DNA of 7,866 nucleotides, taken from contig CAYRPN010000192.1 of NCBI GenBank assembly GCA_964426135.1, positions 1 to 7,866 on the forward strand. The letters are read 5' to 3'. The position numbers and the translations under genes are program-made. Below are positions 6,664 to 7,866 of the stretch, piece after piece; positions within the stretch are counted from its first letter, which is position 1, and each line of letters opens with the position of its first letter. A model generated the notes under the pieces. That model worked only from the letters and a program-made list of their open reading frames with translations, did not search any database and was not told where the DNA came from. Source of the stretch: CAYRPN01 sp964426135 (GTDB lineage Bacteria > Planctomycetota > Phycisphaerae > Phycisphaerales > Phycisphaeraceae).

Positions 6664-7317
6664 TCACTTCTTCGACGTCCCAAACAGCGCCTCGAACACA
6701 TCGCCCACGCCGATCTCGTCGAACTTCGCGTCCAGTTCCTTTTCGATCAGCGGGAACTCCTTCACCGGCGGCGCCGCAACCAGCGGCTTGCGCTCGTCCT
6801 TCGCGTCGCGCCACACGATCTCCAGCGACCCGTTGCCCGTGACGCTGACGACCCATCGCCCCTCCTTGTTGAGCTGGGCATAAATCGCACTGCCGCGCTG
6901 GACCTTGCCGCTCTGCCAGTCCACTTTCTGCAGTTGCGGATCGATCACCAGCGCTTCTTTCGGCCGCGTGTTTTCGTCGAACACTCGCCGGAGCATCAGG
7001 CGATTGTCGACCGCGATGAAATCGACGTAGATTTCCGAGCCCATCTTGAACGGCGTGGCCACCGTGCACTCGCTGCCGTCGAGGTTGACGAACACGACGT
7101 GAACGGAGCCGTCCTTCTCCACCATCAGCTCGGTCACCGCGGTCTTCTTCACGGCACTGTTGAAGTCGGTGCGCAGCGTCTCGTAATCGGCGCGCAGGGT
7201 GGTGAGCTTGTCCTTGTACAGGCCCGCCTCGACCTGGCTCTTGGTGAAGCGATAGAGCAGCCACACCGCCAGGACGGTGACGAGGGCGAAGCCGATTTGG
7301 TTCAGGCGTCGGAGCAT
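6664..7317 (-). CDS. Unknown membrane-anchored coiled-coil protein
   Basis: I do not recognise this 217-residue protein. It starts MLRRLNQIGFALVTVLAVWLLYRF, a single membrane segment (about 8-24) after a short basic start, so the bulk probably lies outside the cytoplasmic membrane. A heptad-like stretch rich in K, E, L and D follows (about 27-60), then a mixed domain with several likely beta strands (VHVVFVNLDGSECTVATPF, EIYVDFIAVDNRL, WVVSVTGNGSLEIVW). It ends with an acidic/amphipathic tail (KFDEIGVGDVFEALFGTSKK). Composition matches the host genes, which argues for a real resident gene. The ATG at 7317 is preferred; a TTG 75 bases upstream would translate the dispersed repeat at 7348-7375. 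No good ribosome-binding site is seen. It is convergent with lolD, so probably a separate transcription unit. Confidence 0.75.
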   Translation of the reverse strand: MLRRLNQIGFALVTVLAVWLLYRFTKSQVEAGLYKDKLTTLRADYETLRTDFNSAVKKTAVTELMVEKDGSVHVVFVNLDGSECTVATPFKMGSEIYVDFIAVDNRLMLRRVFDENTRPKEALVIDPQLQKVDWQSGKVQRGSAIYAQLNKEGRWVVSVTGNGSLEIVWRDAKDERKPLVAAPPVKEFPLIEKELDAKFDEIGVGDVFEALFGTSKK

Positions 7318-7347
7318 GGGGGGAACCAGGTGAGCGTGCGGGCCCAC

Positions 7348-7375
7348 GGTGAGCGGTCGAGCCGAGTCCGCGAGG
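7348..7375 (-). repeat. Second copy of the lysS 28-mer repeat
   Basis: The reverse complement matches 1295-1322 at 26 of 28 bases. It lies 30 bases upstream of the ATG of the minus-strand gene, in the same orientation relative to that gene as the copy in lysS is to lysS. Here it is most simply intergenic, which is the main evidence that the lysS copy was captured from intergenic DNA. Confidence 0.75.
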
Positions 7376-7392
7376 TTCTGCCTTTCGTCCAA

Positions 7393-7866
7393 TCAAAGGC
7401 ATCGCTGAAGCTGCTTGTTTGTCGGCATTCTGGGCCGCTTCTCATTTCACTTTCGGAATCCAGCGTCCGTGCAGTGCGGGCCATTGGTGACCAGATGCTG
7501 TCGGCGCTTACGATTCGACGGTCGTCCGTTGGCGAATGGCGCGGTCGTCCAGCCGTTCGCGTCGAGCATCCGCGGCGGCGTTCGCGGCTCATTCAAAGCA
7601 GGCAGTCTGCCTTTGCAAGGGTAGGTATTTCCGAACAATCGGCAAGGTCTTCCAAGGCGGCAAGATCGCTTGGGTCTGCCGCCATTGCCGGGGCTTTGCT
7701 CCCTCTCACCAAAAGTGAGGGGCAACGCCGCACCTGGAAATGTCGGCACACTCACGCCGGCCGAAGCCGCTTCGTGGATCAGGAGTCGTGCAAGATTAAC
7801 TCCGCAGATTTGAATCGCTTCGCTCCCAGCCGGACGACTTGGAAAGTCGTCCCACATGCGATGTTG
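7393..7866. other. Gene-free region with a series of hairpins
   Basis: No open frame here looks like a real protein on either strand. From 7594 to 7852 I find five hairpins: CAAA/GGCAG-T-CTGCC/TTTG (7594-7615); GGCGGCA/TGCCGCC (7656-7662 with 7677-7683), nested inside CGGCAA/TTGCCG (7640-7645 with 7685-7690); CCTCTCAC/GTGAGGGG with one wobble pair (7702-7722); CGAAG/CTTCG (7762-7774); and GGACGACTT/AAGTCGTCC with a 3-base loop (7832-7852). The last has the look of a dispersed repeat. Bases 7393-7590 show nothing clear. The promoter of the minus-strand gene should lie in this area but I could not identify it. Confidence 0.5.

Noticed and set aside
6426..6842. Plus-strand open frame encoding ERRRDGEMERRRDG-type repeats
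   Set aside because: It is a by-product of the octamer tracts, and its second half lies opposite the unknown minus-strand gene.
7640..7690. Nested stem considered as a tRNA gene
   Set aside because: There is no cloverleaf with a T-arm GTTCRA motif and the stem spacing does not fit.
7447..7857. Minus-strand open frame of 136 codons in the gene-free end
   Set aside because: It covers the hairpin series, has a Cys/Arg/Pro/Gly-scattered composition and no recognisable domain; it more likely reads through repeats.

Overview
The window looks like a high-GC (about 63% in the coding rows I counted) bacterial chromosome segment, most likely from Planctomycetota (Phycisphaerae-like) or a related metagenomic lineage. 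This rests on the kind of dispersed intergenic repeats, the presence of a GxxExxY gene and the expanded LolC-type permease. It is an inference from style, not a database match.

Layout. A ribosomal protein L19 gene (rplS, 234-662) ends in a clear rho-independent terminator. A gene-free stretch follows (663-1016) with an AT-rich inverted repeat and a REP-like hairpin; a second copy of the REP-like element lies at 1-39. Next come lysS (class II lysyl-tRNA synthetase, 1017-2798), a small GxxExxY/PD-(D/E)XK-like gene (2938-3363), a LolC/LolE-type ABC permease (3447-5627) and its LolD-type ATPase (5687-6424), all on the plus strand. A convergent minus-strand gene for a membrane-anchored coiled-coil protein of unknown function (6664-7317) follows. 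The last ~470 bases hold no convincing gene but carry a series of hairpins.

How the genes work together. L19 and LysS are translation housekeeping genes. The permease and LolD should form one inner-membrane ABC machine that releases lipoproteins or acts as a related mechanotransmission transporter. From memory, lysS next to lolC-lolD is a recurrent gene order in several phyla. If so, the GxxExxY gene, which has lower GC (about 53%) and is bracketed by matching inverted repeats, looks like a cassette dropped into that cluster.

Main point. Nearly every gene junction carries a different inverted or dispersed repeat, and two repeats have entered coding sequence. The LysS linker contains a 28-base repeat shared with the region upstream of the minus-strand gene, followed by an octamer tract. 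The first codons of lolD form one arm of a long inverted repeat whose other arm lies upstream of the start codon. These repeat-gene fusions and the IR-flanked GxxExxY cassette deserve most attention. I saw no CRISPR array, tRNA, rRNA or transposase gene.
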